DNA from: CALRQJ02 sp943370285
GTDB taxonomy: Bacteria > Bacteroidota > Bacteroidia > Chitinophagales > Chitinophagaceae
Length of the DNA: 64,000 bases
Reading direction: 5' to 3'
NCBI GenBank assembly: GCA_943370285.1
Contig: CALRQJ020000006.1
Coordinates: 1-64,000 of the forward strand
Below are positions 1 to 8,175 of the stretch, piece after piece; the first letter of the stretch is position 1, and each line of letters starts with the position of its first letter. The notes beneath the pieces were generated by a model. The model was not told the origin of the DNA and made no database searches. It worked only from the letters and a program-made list of their open reading frames with translations. Position numbers and translations under genes: made by a program.

Positions 1-61
1 GAGCGTTAGATACTGCGTAGAAACCGAAGATTGCGATAGTAGCGAAGATGAACTTTTTCAT
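1..61 (-). CDS. N-terminal fragment of an exported protein (cut by window edge)
   Basis: Only the first 20 codons lie in the window, starting at an ATG that reads leftward from position 61. They encode MKKFIFATIAIFGFYAVSNA: a Lys-Lys start, a hydrophobic core and a small-residue cleavage region, which is a typical Sec signal peptide. The mature part lies outside the window, so no function can be given. The upstream side is AT-rich and shows no clean TAnnTTTG promoter. Confidence 0.6.
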   Translation of the reverse strand, partial: MKKFIFATIAIFGFYAVSNA

Positions 62-429
62 AGAAAATTGATTTTTATTGGTTTTGATTTTTTTTATTGG
101 ATTGCTAACTATTATTCCAACAGCGTGCCAAAAAGGTTGCATAGGGCAACAGTAAAACGAAAAATAGTTTTTACGCTAAGCGCTAAACCATTGAAAAACA
201 ATGTGTTGTGGAGATAAAAATTCTCAAAAAAAATTGTGACACCACAATGTCCTAGTCGCTCAAAACTGGGCATCCAACAGCAATCTTTCCCAGAACGGGA
301 AAAAGGAATCTAAATAAGAGAAGTTAAATATTTACCGAAGCGGCAATTGATTGCTTTGTGTATGTTCACTTGGTATACAGCAATACGATTGAGTAAAAAG
401 CGGTAAATTCGATGTATAAAATTTAGCGA
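62..429. other. Intergenic region with no recognised feature
   Basis: These 368 bases lie between the divergent exported-protein start and the decayed small gene at 430. I see A/T-rich sequence with short T runs, no open frame of note, no clean Bacteroidota promoter and no strong hairpin. Confidence 0.5.
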
Positions 430-608
430 ATGAGTGTTTCAGAAATGAAAAAGAGAGCTATTGAGCAACTAGAAGATGAAAAAGCTTTACAAGAAATTAT
501 TAATCATTTGAATGATTTAGAAAAAATGTACAGCAATTAAACTTAAGCAAGCACTTTGATGTTTCGACAGTAAAATTTGGAGAAGCACTTCAAAAATTAG
601 TGCAATAA
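430..608 (+). pseudogene. Frameshifted small antitoxin-like gene
   Basis: The ATG at 430 opens a 36-residue frame (MSVSEMKKRAIEQLEDEKAL...) that stops with TAA at 538-540. Reading on in the -1 frame from base 537 gives a further 23 residues, LNLSKHFDVSTVKFGEALQK and three more, ending at TAA 606-608. The joined product would be 59 residues: a charged helical N-terminus and a tail typical of small Bacteroidota antitoxin-like proteins encoded just before a toxin. One T lost from the AATTAAAC tract (AATTTAAAC before) explains the break. A programmed frameshift is less likely because no slippery heptamer is seen. The assignment rests on pattern only. Confidence 0.5.
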
Positions 609-637
609 TGATTCATCTAAATGACATTCTTGAGTAG
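608..637 (+). pseudogene. Remnant of a downstream partner gene (9 codons)
   Basis: An ATG overlaps the stop of the preceding broken gene (TAATG), the usual arrangement of a coupled toxin-antitoxin pair. The frame reads MIHLNDILE and stops. The start loosely recalls small Bacteroidota nuclease partners that begin with a similar LNDIL motif. Nothing further can be traced, so this looks like a truncated relic. Confidence 0.3.
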
Positions 638-671
638 CTAAAATCGCATACTAAACCACTGTAAATTATTT

Positions 672-3173
672 TTAATCTGAAATCTTGGTAGAAGCCTGTT
701 GCTTTGCTTCAACCGCAGCGAGTATAATTTTGATTTCGCTGTAGCTGATTTGATCTCCCAGTTTTTCTTTGATATCGGCGGATGATAATTCCTCGCCGTC
801 TGCTGCTATTACTTTATTTACTAGCGCCATCTTTTCTTCGCTTACTAATTCTGTTGCAGGTATAGCACCTGTAGCAACATAATGGGCTAAATGACCTTCA
901 ATGGTAGATGGTGCAAAGTTTCTGATGGCGGCTATTTCCGCAACCGTCTTTCCTTCTTTATATAAATTGTACGAAACCAATTTGGTATCAACTTTTGGTG
1001 AGGTGCTTTTTTCTTTTCTTTCTCGTTTCTGCTTTTTTTCATGCATCAACGAAGGCAACCCGTGTTGCTTTGCATACACTTGAATGATGGCTAAAAAACT
1101 ATCACCATGCTGTTCTACTTTCACTTTACCAAAGCCACTGATTTGTAACAATTCTGCCTTGGTTTGTGGTAAGTATCGCACCATTTCATCCAAGGTTTGA
1201 GCACCGGCAACCAAATAAATAGGCAAGTTATGGTCACCGGCAATACTGTCTCTTAATGCTTTTAATTGTTTGTACAATAAAGGGTGCAGACTATCCTTAC
1301 GTTGATAAGTAGACGCCAACGCATATACATTAATGCCAAATGGCGGCGGTACAAATGATTGTTTTAATTGATGAAATACTTGTACCGAAAAATCATCTTT
1401 ACTTGCAGCATAAATATGTTGCTTGAGCGCTAACGCTGTATATAAATCTTTCAAATCTTCATTAAGGGCTGTAGCATATTGCTTGCTATCGGTAACAGCC
1501 GGGCACTGCTTTATGATGCCAATTAAACCCTCTAGCTGTTGATGGAAATAATCAGCGGCAGCTTTAATCCGTTGTTGCAATTTATCTTCAGTTTGTTGCA
1601 ACAACACTTGCAAATGTTGGTGAAAATTGAGTGCTACTTGCTGCACTTCATTCAATTGTATATCTAGTGCCAACAACCACTCTTTGGTTTCAGGATTGAA
1701 TGCCGCTTCATGGTCGTTGATGGTATCTTTTATTGCTGCCAATAGTTTAATACATGGTGCAAAATTGAACAATGACAATAATACTGTTTGATAATAGTCT
1801 TGTTGAGCAGCTACTAATGCTTGCGGCAATGCCTGTGTTTTATGCGATTGAGCAAATCGGGCAATCCGTTCATCAGCTCTTAGACTTTGAGGCGTAATAC
1901 GGCTGAGTAAAACCATACCTTCTAAACTGGTACATCTACTTAATGCTACATATACCTGACCGGGTGCAAATGCAGCACCTGCATCAATTACTGCTTTTTC
2001 AAATGTTAACCCCTGACTTTTATGAATCGTAATAGCCCATGCCAAGCGCAGCGGAAACTGCTCAAACGATCCAATTACTTCTTCTTCTAATTTGTTGGTC
2101 TGCTTGTTAACACTGTACCTAATATTCTCCCAAGTAAATCTAGCTACCTCAATGGCTGCATCATCATCAGGGCATTTTACGGTTATTTTATCTGTTTCAA
2201 TTGATGCTACCACACCAATTTTTCCATTGAAGAACCGTCTTACTTTTTCGGTATCATTTTTTATAAACATCACTTGACAACCTACTTTCAAATGCAACAC
2301 TTCATCTGCCGGAAATGCCTTTTCACTAAAGTCGCCTGTGATTTTTGCAGGCAACGAAAATAGTTTTTCTGACAAGGACTCCAATTCTCTACTGTTAATG
2401 GTATTGGCTTGATGGTTATGCGTAGTGAGTGTGATATAATTGTTGGCAGCCGAGGGCTGAAAGTTGGGCTGATAACGGCTATGCAGCAACTCGTACCCGT
2501 ACTCATCCAATTGATTATTTCTTACCTGATTAAGCACATCAATAAACCGTTCGTCGCTTTGGCGATAAACTTTATCTAACTCTACATATACTAATGGTGC
2601 AATTTCAATAACATGACTACTGAAAAAGTAAGGGGTTTGATAATACGGTGATAATAATTGCCATTCTTCATCAGGTATGACCGGCGGCAGTTGATGCATA
2701 TCGCCAATCAATAACACTTGTACACCACCAAATGCTTCGTTATGGCGATTTCTGAAATGCCTTAATATCACATCAATGGCATCTAATACATCGCAACGCA
2801 CCATACTTACTTCATCAATAATCAACAATTCTAATTGCTCAAAAATTTTTCTTTTTTCACGCTGCACTTTTATACGACCTAATAAACTACTGCTGTCATT
2901 GAATCCACCGGAGGTGGTATTAAATCCCTTTGTATTACCGGGAATAAATGGCGAAAAGGGTAATTGAAAAAAAGAGTGTATGGTTACTCCGCCGGCATTA
3001 ATAGCGGCTACACCTGTTGGTGCCACCACCACTGTCTGTTTGCTTGTGGTGGATTTGATATGTCGCAAAAATGTAGTTTTACCCGTACCTGCTTTACCGG
3101 TTAAAAAAACAGAACGGTTGGCATGATGAATAAAACTAGCCGCCGTATCAAATATAGAATTCGTTGATGCCAT
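672..3173 (-). CDS. PIF1-family DNA helicase with HRDC and HTH tail
   Basis: An 833-residue ATP-dependent DNA helicase, expected in the cytoplasm in DNA repair or replication-fork processing. Walker A is GKAGTGKT (residues 26-33) and Walker B is LLIIDE (DE at 120-121). The C-terminal helicase part carries YVALSRCTS (near 410), typical of PIF1/RecD-like enzymes. An HRDC-like nucleic-acid-binding domain follows at about 635-705, and a helicase helix-turn-helix domain at about 740-795 (TVAEIAAIRNFAPSTIEGHL). A coiled, Gln-rich linker separates motor and HRDC. This architecture is common in Bacteroidota. The gene is monocistronic. A weak promoter-like TATCTTTC lies just upstream on the minus strand (3190-3197). 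Confidence 0.88.
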   Translation of the reverse strand: MASTNSIFDTAASFIHHANRSVFLTGKAGTGKTTFLRHIKSTTSKQTVVVAPTGVAAINAGGVTIHSFFQLPFSPFIPGNTKGFNTTSGGFNDSSSLLGRIKVQREKRKIFEQLELLIIDEVSMVRCDVLDAIDVILRHFRNRHNEAFGGVQVLLIGDMHQLPPVIPDEEWQLLSPYYQTPYFFSSHVIEIAPLVYVELDKVYRQSDERFIDVLNQVRNNQLDEYGYELLHSRYQPNFQPSAANNYITLTTHNHQANTINSRELESLSEKLFSLPAKITGDFSEKAFPADEVLHLKVGCQVMFIKNDTEKVRRFFNGKIGVVASIETDKITVKCPDDDAAIEVARFTWENIRYSVNKQTNKLEEEVIGSFEQFPLRLAWAITIHKSQGLTFEKAVIDAGAAFAPGQVYVALSRCTSLEGMVLLSRITPQSLRADERIARFAQSHKTQALPQALVAAQQDYYQTVLLSLFNFAPCIKLLAAIKDTINDHEAAFNPETKEWLLALDIQLNEVQQVALNFHQHLQVLLQQTEDKLQQRIKAAADYFHQQLEGLIGIIKQCPAVTDSKQYATALNEDLKDLYTALALKQHIYAASKDDFSVQVFHQLKQSFVPPPFGINVYALASTYQRKDSLHPLLYKQLKALRDSIAGDHNLPIYLVAGAQTLDEMVRYLPQTKAELLQISGFGKVKVEQHGDSFLAIIQVYAKQHGLPSLMHEKKQKRERKEKSTSPKVDTKLVSYNLYKEGKTVAEIAAIRNFAPSTIEGHLAHYVATGAIPATELVSEEKMALVNKVIAADGEELSSADIKEKLGDQISYSEIKIILAAVEAKQQASTKISD

Positions 3174-3254
3174 TTAAAGAATTGTGTTGAAAGATAATGA
3201 TAGCGAAGGAAAGAGAAAAGCGGAAAAATGATGCTTCGTAGCAAAATTTATCAT

Positions 3255-3289
3255 CAAAATAAAAAAGCGAAGACTTTCATCTTCGCTTT
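3255..3289 (-). terminator. Terminator after the tRNA
   Basis: On the minus strand a perfect 10-bp stem (AAAGCGAAGA with TCTTCGCTTT, 3264-3273/3280-3289, six-base loop) is followed by a T-rich run. It lies directly 3' of the tRNA and should end its transcript before the helicase gene. Confidence 0.8.
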
Positions 3290-3292
3290 ATG

Positions 3293-3366
3293 TGGGCCCA
3301 CCTGGGTTTGAACCAGGGACCCCCTGATTATGAGTCAGGTGCTCTAACCAACTGAGCTATAGGCCC
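3293..3366 (-). tRNA. tRNA with CAU anticodon (Ile2 or elongator Met)
   Basis: A full cloverleaf can be folded on the minus strand: acceptor GGGCCTA/TGGGCCC, anticodon stem CCTGA/TCAGG with loop CTCATAA (anticodon CAU), and T arm CCTGG/CCAGG. The discriminator base is A, and CCA is not encoded. A CAU anticodon can mean elongator Met, initiator Met or Ile2 (lysidine-modified). The 5' end G-C pairing argues against an initiator. The C4-G69 and C5-G68 acceptor pairs and the GGGCC acceptor fit tRNA-Ile2 better than tRNA-Met, but this is not settled. Confidence 0.93.
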
Positions 3367-3403
3367 TGAATGCCAAATTTGATTTGGTATTCATAATGGG
3401 CGG

Positions 3404-3433
3404 CAAAAATAAGTAAATCCGTGTATTTTCCAA
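3404..3433 (-). promoter_or_regulatory. Promoter of the CAU tRNA
   Basis: On the minus strand, TATTTTTG (3404-3411) matches the Bacteroidota -7 consensus TAnnTTTG, with a TTG at 3431-3433 about 19 bases upstream as the -33 element. The predicted start near 3398 is about 30 bases before the tRNA. Confidence 0.6.
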
Positions 3434-3457
3434 CTTAGTTTGTTGGGCAGTTAAGGG

Positions 3458-4762
3458 TTAACGCAATACGGCAACAAATCCGCTTAACGGCGGCTCGTCA
3501 TTATTAAGATGAATGAGGTAATAATACGTGGCAACAGGTACAGGCTTACCCTTGTAGGTGCCATCCCACGGTCTGTTATAGCCCTTAGATTCAAATAGCT
3601 TTATCCCGGAACGATTAAATATTTCTACCCTACAATTGGGGTACTGTGCCAAAAACCTAACCTGCCAATCATCGTTAATGCCATCATCGTTAGGACTAAA
3701 CACATTAGGAATAAATCGTTTAATTTTCTCAAAGCCAACTCGTTTAGTCAGGTACAAGGGTTTATGCGTTATCGATACTTTTCTGCTGTTCATGATAGCA
3801 TTGGGTATAGAAAAAGTTGAAGTGATAGTGCCGGGCATTTGTGGTTGCGGAAAATACTGCACTTTATCCCATTTTTCATTTTTGAAGAGCGAAACATAAC
3901 TGCCGCCTCTATTCGATTTAAACACATTACTTTCTACACTTGGATCGTTTTGCAATATTACCTCTGCATCGCTAGTAAAGGTTTTGCTGGCAAAAACATC
4001 CCAGGTGGCGTTGAGTAAACTATCCGTTTCCGGCTGGCCGGAAGTCGCATTGGTGTACACTTTATAAAACACCCTGGCCAACATATCGGTTTTTGCACTA
4101 TTTAATTTTAACTGCAAGGGAGTATATACTGTACTAGATATCCCTATAGGAAAAGCCACTAGCTGATTTGCCGATACGCTTTTGATTCTAACATAGCCTC
4201 CTTTAATATCGGTACCGGTAACAAAAAAACGAGTATTATCATATCCGTTGATGTTGGCAAAACCTGTAGAGTCGCCTAAAGCGGCATTGTATTTATTCAG
4301 AAAAATATGCCCTCGGCTAAATTGCACAGATTGAAGAATATGTACATCACTCACCAATCTAATACCTTCTGGATTATCAACCGTGAGGTTGGCAAATGCA
4401 GCGCCTCGATTAATACTATCTACATAATTACTTTCTAGAATTTGTTGACCCGGACTTGCATGACCCGAAGTTGGCGGTCTAAAAATAACAGTGCCGCCTT
4501 GTCTGGAGTTATTAACCGCAGAGGAGTCTGTAATTTTTCCTGTAGGGGAGTTTCTAAAAATCTTACCCATGAAGTAAAGCTTGCTGTCTTTGCTCAAGCT
4601 TAAGTTTCCATCGTTCAAAAAATATCCAAAAACACCTATTGGCTTATTATCTCCAACACCAATGGTAGAAGCAGTTGCAATGTAAACAGCCTCTTGTGCT
4701 GTTGATGGCATAACAACGAGAAGTAAAAATATTATGTAATATGATGTTGTTTTTTTTAGCAC
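3458..4762 (-). CDS. T9SS type B secreted protein
   Basis: A 434-residue exported protein. The N-terminus has a signal peptide (FLLLVVMPSTAQ, residues ~13-24). The central part is beta-rich and matches no family I can name. The last ~85 residues are a gliding-motility-type C-terminal domain (NVFSPNDDGINDDW, then PWDGTYKGKPVPVATYYYLI), the T9SS type B sorting signal, so the protein should cross the outer membrane through T9SS. The start is GTG, overlapping the previous gene's stop by one base (TAGTG), which implies coupled translation. It is last of a three-gene operon and probably the surface-exposed member. Confidence 0.85.
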   Translation of the reverse strand: MLKKTTSYYIIFLLLVVMPSTAQEAVYIATASTIGVGDNKPIGVFGYFLNDGNLSLSKDSKLYFMGKIFRNSPTGKITDSSAVNNSRQGGTVIFRPPTSGHASPGQQILESNYVDSINRGAAFANLTVDNPEGIRLVSDVHILQSVQFSRGHIFLNKYNAALGDSTGFANINGYDNTRFFVTGTDIKGGYVRIKSVSANQLVAFPIGISSTVYTPLQLKLNSAKTDMLARVFYKVYTNATSGQPETDSLLNATWDVFASKTFTSDAEVILQNDPSVESNVFKSNRGGSYVSLFKNEKWDKVQYFPQPQMPGTITSTFSIPNAIMNSRKVSITHKPLYLTKRVGFEKIKRFIPNVFSPNDDGINDDWQVRFLAQYPNCRVEIFNRSGIKLFESKGYNRPWDGTYKGKPVPVATYYYLIHLNNDEPPLSGFVAVLR

Positions 4763-5784
4763 TAAAATTCAATTACTGTAATATTAAAGGTTGAACTGTT
4801 TCCTGGTGTAAAGTTTTGTTTTGTGGTTCCGGCAGACACACTCATTTGTATGGTGGTAGCGTTTGAAACTCTTGCCCAATTAATTTTTGTACTTGTATCT
4901 AAAGCACTTTGAGGAGAAACAGCTACTGTTGAGGTAGTTGATAGGTTTCCCCCGGCTACAGTAAATGTATATACAAAAGAAGACCCTGCATTTAGGTTAT
5001 TCGGCATATCGTCCATTTGTAATGTATAGGTTTTAACTCTAATGGTACTACTTGAAATAACATTTACTGCATTCAGTGTAACCGCACCACTAGCATTGAC
5101 AGATAAGTATTTATCAGTTGTAGCTGCAGCGGTTATGGCCGATGTAATACCTAGATTAAGATTACTCGTAGATCCTGTTGCCCCACTCACTGTTAAACCG
5201 CCATTTGCCGTTGTACCATTATTTAATGTGGAACCATTGTTTACCGTAACGCCATTTGCAAATGTTTTTGCACCACCAAACGTTTGTGCTGTTGTATTTA
5301 CTACGCCTCTTACCGTTGTAGATGCATCTGGAATATTTAATGTAACAGTATTGGTTACAGCATTAGCCGAAATATTGATATCGTTTCCGGCACCGACAGC
5401 CGAACCTGTAGTAAGCGTAACAGTTGACCCATTAAGACTTTGACCCCCTGCACTAATCCTTGTAATTGCCTCATTTAAATAAGTAATCCACTGACTACCA
5501 GAACGCAACATCATTTTACCAGAGGGTGAATGAAATAACAACAAACCATCCGGAGGATTGTATGCTCTTACTCCGGCAACCGAAGTATCTGTAACTCGAG
5601 GAAGCCACAAGCCTTGTTTACCGTCTGTTCCCCTCACATCTAATGCTACCGATTTTTCTCTATTGGTAGGTTGATCTCCAATCTTTATTTGAGCATTGGC
5701 TTGCTGCAAGCAAGCTTGCAGCAAAACCAATAGTATTACATGATACTTTCTCATACCAATGCTTGTTACAATTAATCGTATCAC
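4762..5784 (-). CDS. Exported beta-rich hypothetical protein
   Basis: A 340-residue protein I cannot assign to a named function. After a signal peptide (LLVLLQACLQQANA) comes a conserved-looking start block, IKIGDQPTNREKSVALDVRG...LWLPRVTDT, also present in the next upstream gene. A Thr/Asn/Gly-rich stretch with short repeats (NNGSTLNNGTTANGG, residues ~180-200) follows, and the C-terminus is a beta domain. The frame can start at GTG 5784, overlapping the upstream stop as TAGTG, or at ATG 5754, which gives a shorter signal peptide. I chose GTG because the same overlap recurs at the next junction. It is probably a cell-surface or stalk component. Confidence 0.6.
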   Translation of the reverse strand: MIRLIVTSIGMRKYHVILLVLLQACLQQANAQIKIGDQPTNREKSVALDVRGTDGKQGLWLPRVTDTSVAGVRAYNPPDGLLLFHSPSGKMMLRSGSQWITYLNEAITRISAGGQSLNGSTVTLTTGSAVGAGNDINISANAVTNTVTLNIPDASTTVRGVVNTTAQTFGGAKTFANGVTVNNGSTLNNGTTANGGLTVSGATGSTSNLNLGITSAITAAATTDKYLSVNASGAVTLNAVNVISSSTIRVKTYTLQMDDMPNNLNAGSSFVYTFTVAGGNLSTTSTVAVSPQSALDTSTKINWARVSNATTIQMSVSAGTTKQNFTPGNSSTFNITVIEF

Positions 5785-6941
5785 TATTTAATCACATACC
5801 ATCTGCTGCCATTAGTTTGTACTTTAACAACGGTCCAATCGTTGTAAATACTCATTGAAGTGCCGTCTTCAATTGCACCACTAATAATTACATCATTGGC
5901 TAAGCCCCCTGCAATTTTCTTAATGATATATGTTCTACCGTTAATTGCAGTAGAAGGCGTTGGTAATGTAATGGTTATAGCTGCTGCAGATGCATCAGCC
6001 AATACAGTATAATCTCCATTGCCTAATGTAGTATTGCCTGTAATTGTTCTTATACTTAAAGACAAACTACCCTGTACTTCTAAGTTAGAATTAGCACTAC
6101 CGGTATTACCAATTAATACTGTTTTTGCAGCAGCAACAGAATCTACAAATGTTTTATTACCACCAAAGCTTTGTGCTACAGTAGACACACCACCCGGTGT
6201 GGTTACACTTGCAGCATGTAATACCAAACTATCACTTAGTGCCCCTGTAATTCGAGATAAACCATTGGCATTACCCGCTAATTTAAACTCTCCTACAAAC
6301 CAATTTTTAAAGGCATCTGTTGCAATAGTTCTTCTTCTGACAGCTCCGCCGTTAGCGGTATCAATAACCAACACTTCGGTTAAGCCGCTACTACTGTTTA
6401 AGCTTTGAAAACGAATACTGTCTTGTACAATTAATCTGCCGGTAGTAGTAGAATCTGTTACAGTCAATGTGTTACCAACAGTGGCTGAATTAGCAATACT
6501 CACATCACCCGTTGTACCATCAATCGTCATTCTTTCTATACTATTGGTAATGATGCGAAGAGTTTGAGCATTCAACGATCCCAACTTTTCGGTACCGGCC
6601 AAATTATCGCCGGTTTTAGACCACTTGTCTAATGCAACAGAATCCGTAGTAATACGCTGCCAAATTCCCGCCTTGCGAATGTATAAGCCTTTACCACTGT
6701 TATTACCCGGTGTAAAGTAAATCAACATTCCATCCGGAGGAGTAAGAGTGTTAATAGCTGCGGTATCTGTTAATCGAGGCAACAAGAAACCCTGGCGATC
6801 ACTTTCCAATTCCAGTATAGAAGATTTTTGAATTTGAGTTGGATTAGTACCAACTTTTAACTGTGCACTTGTCTTGGATACTACCAAGGTGAGGGATAGC
6901 ACAATGCACAACCCTTTTAGGAGGTTTTTCATAGATTTCAT
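5784..6941 (-). CDS. Exported beta-rich hypothetical protein, first in operon
   Basis: A 385-residue protein with a signal peptide (LCIVLSLTLVVSKTSAQ) and the block LKVGTNPTQIQKSSILELES...FLLPRLTDT that it shares with the following gene. The middle is Thr/Ser/Asn-rich with short periodic beta motifs. The last ~85 residues (DYTVLADASAAAITITLPTP...GSRWYVIK) form a compact beta domain recalling tail-fibre or adhesin head modules. The start is ATG 6941, and a second ATG three codons on is possible. No catalytic motif is seen. It heads the operon with the two genes downstream, so a shared surface structure exported by T9SS is the simplest reading. Confidence 0.6.
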   Translation of the reverse strand: MKSMKNLLKGLCIVLSLTLVVSKTSAQLKVGTNPTQIQKSSILELESDRQGFLLPRLTDTAAINTLTPPDGMLIYFTPGNNSGKGLYIRKAGIWQRITTDSVALDKWSKTGDNLAGTEKLGSLNAQTLRIITNSIERMTIDGTTGDVSIANSATVGNTLTVTDSTTTGRLIVQDSIRFQSLNSSSGLTEVLVIDTANGGAVRRRTIATDAFKNWFVGEFKLAGNANGLSRITGALSDSLVLHAASVTTPGGVSTVAQSFGGNKTFVDSVAAAKTVLIGNTGSANSNLEVQGSLSLSIRTITGNTTLGNGDYTVLADASAAAITITLPTPSTAINGRTYIIKKIAGGLANDVIISGAIEDGTSMSIYNDWTVVKVQTNGSRWYVIK

Positions 6942-7025
6942 AACCTTTGGATTTTTGGATTTTTCTTGGATGTTTTTAAATCGGCAATTCGCTGCAGTTG
7001 ATCAGACTGCTGCTGAAATCCCTAA

Positions 7026-7033
7026 CAAACATA
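7026..7033 (-). promoter_or_regulatory. Likely promoter of the 6941-3458 operon
   Basis: The minus strand reads TATGTTTG here, a full match to TAnnTTTG. It would start transcription near 7020, about 80 bases before the first ATG. No clear -33 element is visible. Confidence 0.45.
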
Positions 7034-7100
7034 CGGTGTAATAACTTGATTAGATGTTGATTAGCTGTGTATTTGTCCGAATTCATTACTAAAAAAATCT

Positions 7101-7135
7101 TTTGGGATAGTTATACGATTTACACACCATATTTG
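7101..7135 (+). promoter_or_regulatory. Possible promoter for the HAD gene, near-leaderless
   Basis: TTTG at 7101-7104 and CATATTTG at 7128-7135 resemble the -33 and -7 elements, with one mismatch in the -7 box and a slightly long 23-base spacer. The ATG at 7140 lies five bases after the -7 box, so the mRNA would have almost no leader. Confidence 0.4.
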
Positions 7136-7139
7136 CATT

Positions 7140-7754
7140 ATGTCACCAATAAAGAACATCATTTTTGATTTAGGCGGTGTATTTATTCAAATAGATTACC
7201 CTAAAACAGAGACTGCATTTATAGCTGCCGGAGTAACCGATTTTACAGGTTTATATTCACAACATCATGCCGGTCCTTTATTCGAACATTTAGAGACCGG
7301 AAAAATTTCGCCGCATGAATTTTATGATCAATTTAGATTGGCTAGCGGTCATGATTTAACTGATGAACATATTGAACAATGCTGGAATGCCATGTTGGGC
7401 GATTTTTTTCCCGCTGCTTTAGACTGGTTAGAGAAAATTAGTAAACAGTATCGCATTTTCCTTTATTCTAATACTAATGCCATTCATTATAAAGCATTTT
7501 CGGCAGCGTTCACCAAACAAACGGGTAAAAAAAGTTTTGATGATTATTTTATAGCCGCTTATTATTCTCACACCTTTGGTTTAAGAAAACCTTATGCCGA
7601 TTCTTACTCAGCATTACTTCAAAAAGAAAACTTGCTAGCAGCCGAAACTTTATTTATTGATGACACTGCTATTAATATTGAAGGGGCAAAGCAAGCAGGG
7701 TTACAAACCATTCATTTGGTGGCTCCGCAAAAAGTAGAATTATTGTCGTTGTAA
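7140..7754 (+). CDS. HAD-superfamily hydrolase (subfamily IA)
   Basis: A 204-residue cytoplasmic phosphatase-like enzyme. Motif I is FDLGGVF with the presumed nucleophile D10. The usual second Asp of DxDxT is replaced by Gly, as in the YihX/epoxide-hydrolase-N-like branch. Motif II is YSN (S110), motif III is K150 in LRKPYADS, and motif IV is FIDDTAINIEGA (D174, D175). An alpha-helical cap lies between motifs I and II. Likely substrates are small phosphorylated metabolites, but none can be named. It converges with the DUF4834 gene, ending six bases from it. Confidence 0.85.
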   Translation: MSPIKNIIFDLGGVFIQIDYPKTETAFIAAGVTDFTGLYSQHHAGPLFEHLETGKISPHEFYDQFRLASGHDLTDEHIEQCWNAMLGDFFPAALDWLEKISKQYRIFLYSNTNAIHYKAFSAAFTKQTGKKSFDDYFIAAYYSHTFGLRKPYADSYSALLQKENLLAAETLFIDDTAINIEGAKQAGLQTIHLVAPQKVELLSL

Positions 7755-7760
7755 GAGTAC

Positions 7761-8000
7761 TTATTTCACTTCTTCAAAATCAATATAATCGCCTGAAGAT
7801 GCCGGCGCAGTAGGTGTTATCTTTTCTTTTACAGGTTGATGCTGTTGTTGGTATTGCTCTTGCTGCCTACGCTGCAAGTCTTGCATTTCCTTCACCTTGT
7901 TTTTCATTTGACTAGCCACTTTGGTAACCGGCAATACAAAACCGATGATAAAACGGTACAATACATAAATAACAATAGCCCACAGTATAATTTTGAACAT
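7761..8000 (-). CDS. DUF4834 family small membrane protein
   Basis: A 79-residue protein with one N-terminal membrane segment (IILWAIVIYVLYRFIIGFVL) followed by a charged, Gln-rich helical region and an acidic end (GDYIDFEEVK). Size and layout match DUF4834 proteins, which I know only from Bacteroidota and whose function is unknown to me. The sequence suggests an inner-membrane anchor with a cytosolic coiled tail. Confidence 0.75.
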   Translation of the reverse strand: MFKIILWAIVIYVLYRFIIGFVLPVTKVASQMKNKVKEMQDLQRRQQEQYQQQHQPVKEKITPTAPASSGDYIDFEEVK

Positions 8001-8087
8001 AATGCTGCAAAATTAAAACTTAGCTGCTTTCTAATAGTGTTAAAATGATATGCGGCAAATACCAAATTTGCTATCAATAAAGACAAA

Positions 8088-8120
8088 TTTGGAAGTAACC
8101 TATTCTTTGCTTTACATTTG
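8088..8120 (+). promoter_or_regulatory. Promoter of rimP-nusA-infB
   Basis: TTTG (8088-8091) and TACATTTG (8113-8120) match the Bacteroidota -33/-7 consensus with a 21-base spacer. The predicted start is near 8126, which places the hairpin at 8140-8166 at the very 5' end of the transcript. Confidence 0.7.
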
Positions 8121-8139
8121 CAGCGGACAAAAGAATAAC

Positions 8140-8172
8140 AGAAGGGAACGGCTACCGTTCCCTTCTCTTTTT
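8140..8172 (+). promoter_or_regulatory. 5' leader hairpin (attenuator-like) before rimP
   Basis: A perfect 12-bp inverted repeat (AGAAGGGAACGG with CCGTTCCCTTCT, loop CTA) is followed by C and five T residues, then the rimP ATG three bases later. It has the form of an intrinsic terminator but lies between the promoter and the first gene, so it may attenuate the operon or block ribosome access. Confidence 0.65.
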
Positions 8173-8175
8173 ACT

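Noticed and set aside
4762..6941. Prophage tail-fibre genes
   Set aside because: The proteins have Thr/Asn-rich beta repeats, but both carry signal peptides and sit with a T9SS-sorted protein. No other phage genes are nearby.
6946..6973. TTTGGATTTTTGGATTT direct repeats upstream of the exported-protein operon
   Set aside because: The short AT-rich tract has two or three copies, with no palindrome or known binding motif; it is likely low-complexity sequence.
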